DNA of 64,000 bases, from NCBI GenBank assembly GCA_900545275.1, contig UQYG01000006.1, forward strand, positions 102,389 to 166,388, read 5' to 3'. This stretch comes from an uncultured Sutterella sp. (GTDB lineage: Bacteria; Pseudomonadota; Gammaproteobacteria; Burkholderiales; Burkholderiaceae_F). Positions 61,942-64,000 of the stretch are shown in pieces. The notes under the pieces are model-generated. The model was not told the DNA's origin, searched no databases, and saw only the letters and a list, made by a program, of their open reading frames with translations. Each line of letters starts with the position of its first letter. Within the stretch, counting starts at the first letter, position 1. A program made the position numbers and the translations under genes.

Positions 61942-63180
61942 TCAAAGGAAGAAAACGTCCACGGGACGGCCGGCCGGAATCGAGCCGGCCGTTTCTTCTA
62001 TCAGAGCGCAGGCATTGCATTGCGTAAGCGTGGTGAGAAGAGCGGAACTCTGTGTGGCGTAAGGAGTGAAGAAGAGTTCCTCGCCGCGGCGCTCGAGCGT
62101 TCCCCGCACGAATTCGGTGCGGCCGGGACGACTTCTTACGTTCGTCGCGGCGGTGGCCCGCAAAAGCGGCGCTTCGGTGCGGCGGGCGCCGAGAAGGCCG
62201 TCGAGGACGGGACGCACGAAGAGACGCGCGGAGAGAAGCGCGGCGACGGGATTCCCGGGGAGTCCCAAGAAGAGAACCCGACGGTCTTCGGATTCGATTG
62301 TGCCGAAAGTGAGGGGTTTACCCGGCCGCATGGCGACGTGCAGGTGGGTGACGGAACCGAGTCGAGCGAGAACGCTGGCGGTGAAATCCTTGTCTCCGGC
62401 GCCGACGCCTCCGGACGTGAGAAGGATGTCGTGCGTTCGAGCGGTTTCGCGAAGCACTGCTTCCATGCGTTCCGGATCGTCGGGGAGAACGCCGAGGTTC
62501 GTCACGTCCGCTCCCCAGGCCCGAAGCTGCGCCGTGAGGCTGTGGCCGTTTGCGTTGTAGAGTTCTCCTTCGCCGAGCGGTTGGCCGGGTTCGCGCACTT
62601 CGTCGCCGGTGGCGAAGACGGCGGCGCGAACGAGCCGCTCGACGGGAAGTTCGGCATAGCCGAGCGAGGCGGCTAATCCCACGTGCGCCGGACCGATGCG
62701 TTCGCCCCGGCGAAGCGCGGCGTCTCCCGCACGAAGTTCCTCGCCCTTGCGGCGCACATTGGCGCCGGGCTTGACGGCATCGCACGCAAAGCGGATGCGC
62801 CCGGGCGTCTCCTCGACCTTTTCGAAGGGAATGACCGTGTCGAGTTCTTCAGGAACGAGGCCGCCCGTCATGACGTGAAGGGCCGCCCCCGGGGGAATCT
62901 CGTGCGTGCAGGGGTGACCGGCGAGCGATTCGCCAGCTACGCGAAGTTCGAGCATGCCTTCTCCCGCGAGCTCTTCCCCTCGGAACGCGTAGCCGTCCAT
63001 GGCGCTGTTGGTGTAGGCGGGGACATCGATGGGAGAAAGAAGGTCTTGTGCGAGCGTTCGGCCGAGCGACTCGTCAAGCGGGACGGATTCCGACGGGGGG
63101 CGGTCGGAAGAAAGGAGTGTTAGGATGCGGGCGAGCGCCTCGGGAAGACTCGCCGATTCGACGCGGAGCGTGTCGGACAT
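61942..63180 (-). CDS. moeA: molybdopterin molybdenumtransferase MoeA
   Basis: MoeA inserts molybdate into adenylylated molybdopterin. The 412-residue protein has domain-III-type start ALARILTLLSSDRPPSESVPLDESLGRTLAQDLLSPIDVPA, the conserved YTNSAMDGYA, HVMTGGLVPEELDTVIPFEKVE and the nucleotide-binding-like SGGVGAGDKDF and GLPGNPVAALLSARLFVRP. The protein is complete. mobA starts divergently 75-90 bp away. Together they support molybdoenzymes such as anaerobic reductases, consistent with anaerobic respiration. Confidence 0.95.
   Translation of the reverse strand: MSDTLRVESASLPEALARILTLLSSDRPPSESVPLDESLGRTLAQDLLSPIDVPAYTNSAMDGYAFRGEELAGEGMLELRVAGESLAGHPCTHEIPPGAALHVMTGGLVPEELDTVIPFEKVEETPGRIRFACDAVKPGANVRRKGEELRAGDAALRRGERIGPAHVGLAASLGYAELPVERLVRAAVFATGDEVREPGQPLGEGELYNANGHSLTAQLRAWGADVTNLGVLPDDPERMEAVLRETARTHDILLTSGGVGAGDKDFTASVLARLGSVTHLHVAMRPGKPLTFGTIESEDRRVLFLGLPGNPVAALLSARLFVRPVLDGLLGARRTEAPLLRATAATNVRSRPGRTEFVRGTLERRGEELFFTPYATQSSALLTTLTQCNACALIEETAGSIPAGRPVDVFFL
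61966..61998 (+). terminator. terminator of the phosphoesterase gene, inside moeA
   Basis: ACGGCCGGC and GCCGGCCGT form a 9-bp stem around CGGAATCGA, followed by TTCTTC. It overlaps the last codons of moeA on the opposite strand, so it doubles as coding sequence. Confidence 0.6.
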
Positions 63181-63267
63181 GAAAAGGGTTCCTTCGAAGA
63201 AGAAAGGGATCCGAACATTCTAACTTTGCGTAGAATCGGATGCTGACACAAAACGTTGGGGGTGCTC

Positions 63268-63891
63268 GTGAAGAATCAAGTGACGCTCCTCATCTATGCG
63301 GGCGGCCGCGCCACGAGGATGGGAGGAATCAACAAAGCCCTGGTTCACTTTTTGGGACGTCCCATGGTCGAATGGGTACGCGAGAGACTCTCGGCGGGGG
63401 TCTCGCAGGTGCTCCTGAGCGCCAATCGGGATCGGGAGACCTTCGAGGAGATGGGATTCGTCGTGTGCGAAGACACCGTGGCCGAATATCCCGGTCCGCT
63501 CGCGGGATTGCTCGCTGTGCGGGAAAGGGGGCTTCTCAAGACCCCCTGGGTCCTTACCGCACCGTGCGACGCACCGATGGTTCCGGAGACACTCCTCAAA
63601 ACGTTGTGGACGGCCGCTGAAGAGGACGGGTTCGCTCACCGCTCCTACACGGTCGTGGCGGAGGGATATCCGCAAAACGCCTTCGCACTCATCCGCTCGG
63701 AAGCGCTTTTGGAGATTCGTCCCTTCCTTCTGTCGGGGGAACGCAAGCTCGGAGCTTGGCTGAAAGAAGTGGGGGAAAAGAAAGTTTTTGTGAAAGATTA
63801 TCGTGGAAACTTTAAGAACCTCAATGCTTTTGAAGAGATTTCGGCTGCGGAGGCAGAAGAAATCTCTAAAATTTTTTCAAAAGCCCCTTGA
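63268..63891 (+). CDS. mobA: molybdenum cofactor guanylyltransferase MobA
   Basis: MobA attaches GMP to Mo-molybdopterin to give the bis-MGD cofactor of DMSO-reductase-family enzymes. The ~207-residue protein starts with the NTP-binding LLIYAGGRATRMGGINKAL (usually LAGGxxxRMGG), has VLLSANRDRETFEEMG, PGPLAGLLAVRERG and the metal site VLTAPCDAPMVP. GTG 63268 is preferred because GGGGGTG lies six bases upstream; TTG 63256 is also possible. Its stop codon overlaps the -35 box of the rRNA promoter. Confidence 0.9.
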   Translation: MKNQVTLLIYAGGRATRMGGINKALVHFLGRPMVEWVRERLSAGVSQVLLSANRDRETFEEMGFVVCEDTVAEYPGPLAGLLAVRERGLLKTPWVLTAPCDAPMVPETLLKTLWTAAEEDGFAHRSYTVVAEGYPQNAFALIRSEALLEIRPFLLSGERKLGAWLKEVGEKKVFVKDYRGNFKNLNAFEEISAAEAEEISKIFSKAP

Positions 63892-63916
63892 CAAAATCGA
63901 GCTGTTTAGGCATAAT
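63888..63916 (+). promoter_or_regulatory. rRNA operon promoter
   Basis: TTGACA (63888-63893) and CATAAT (63911-63916) are separated by exactly 17 bp. The -35 box shares bases with the mobA stop codon (63889-63891). An A/T-rich tract (TCTAAAATTTTTTCAAAA) just upstream may serve as an UP element. Confidence 0.85.
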
Positions 63917-64000
63917 TTCAATCCTTCGCTGCTTCGATAGCGACAGTTCTTTAACAATTCGAATTCAACGAACCGATAAGTGTGAGCATCGGCGGTTGTT
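63917..64000 (+). other. rRNA operon leader with boxA, start of rrn
   Basis: GTTCTTTAACAATT (63946-63959) is the boxA-like antitermination element that precedes 16S rRNA in Burkholderiales, and GAACCGATAAGTGTGAGC follows in the usual order of these leaders. The 16S gene itself must begin beyond the right edge of the window. Confidence 0.85.

Overview
This window looks like a chromosomal housekeeping region of a GC-rich betaproteobacterium. I infer a member of Burkholderiales, most likely the Sutterellaceae-type gut lineages. The grounds are protein similarity, a tmRNA tag ANNKRFALAA close to the betaproteobacterial ANDERFALAA, a tkt-gap-pgk cluster, and an rRNA leader with a boxA of the TTCTTTAACAATT kind. 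It holds about 56 protein genes, tmRNA, 4.5S RNA, a lysine riboswitch and, at the right edge, the promoter and leader of a ribosomal RNA operon. I see no IS element, prophage, CRISPR array or tRNA gene.

Layout. 1-4.7 kb: EamA transporter (partial), MgtE, a KTSC protein, a lytic transglycosylase and RsmE. 4.9-10.6 kb: tkt-gap-pgk central carbon genes and pepT. 10.6-13.0 kb: an amino-acid ABC uptake operon behind a hairpin-rich leader. 13.1-16.5 kb (minus): ssrA, gph/mupP-like phosphatase, an OmpA-like protein and an MTA/SAH deaminase. 16.8-23.6 kb: gyrA-serC-cmk-rpsA-ihfB. 23.9-27.2 kb (minus): an amidohydrolase and an APC permease under a lysine riboswitch, lying between ihfB and lapB. 27.4-29.7 kb: lapB and htpX. 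30-33.6 kb (minus): MATE exporter, ArnT/PMT-like membrane protein and L31. 33.8-38.7 kb: hemC-hemD, nadE, and rho and trxA on the minus strand. 39-44.2 kb: ffs, LysE-type exporter, GNAT, dnaX (frame-broken), ybaB, recR and gmhA. 44.4-50.6 kb: greA, yhbY, rlmE, ftsH, folP and glmM, an order conserved in Proteobacteria. 50.8-55.6 kb: ppk-ppx, an unrecognised small gene and glnB. 55.6-60.5 kb: Smr protein, trxB, ftsK and lolA. 60.9-63.9 kb: a phosphoesterase, moeA and mobA, then the rrn promoter.

The most notable feature is on the minus strand upstream of the APC permease. A complete lysine aptamer (27204-27040) is followed by an intrinsic terminator (27016-26990). The 3' strand of P1 (CTATCG) is complementary both to the P1 5' strand and to the terminator loop (CGATAG), so a lysine OFF-switch can be read directly from the sequence. 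It would place a permease and a YtcJ-like amidohydrolase of unknown substrate under lysine control.

Other points worth checking: GyrA carries Leu and Met at the positions equivalent to E. coli Ser83 and Asp87. dnaX loses frame at a G6 run exactly before tau domain V. NadE has a shortened glutaminase domain without its catalytic residues. GAPDH has Ala in place of the NAD-selecting Asp32. There is a candidate Pho box before ppk.
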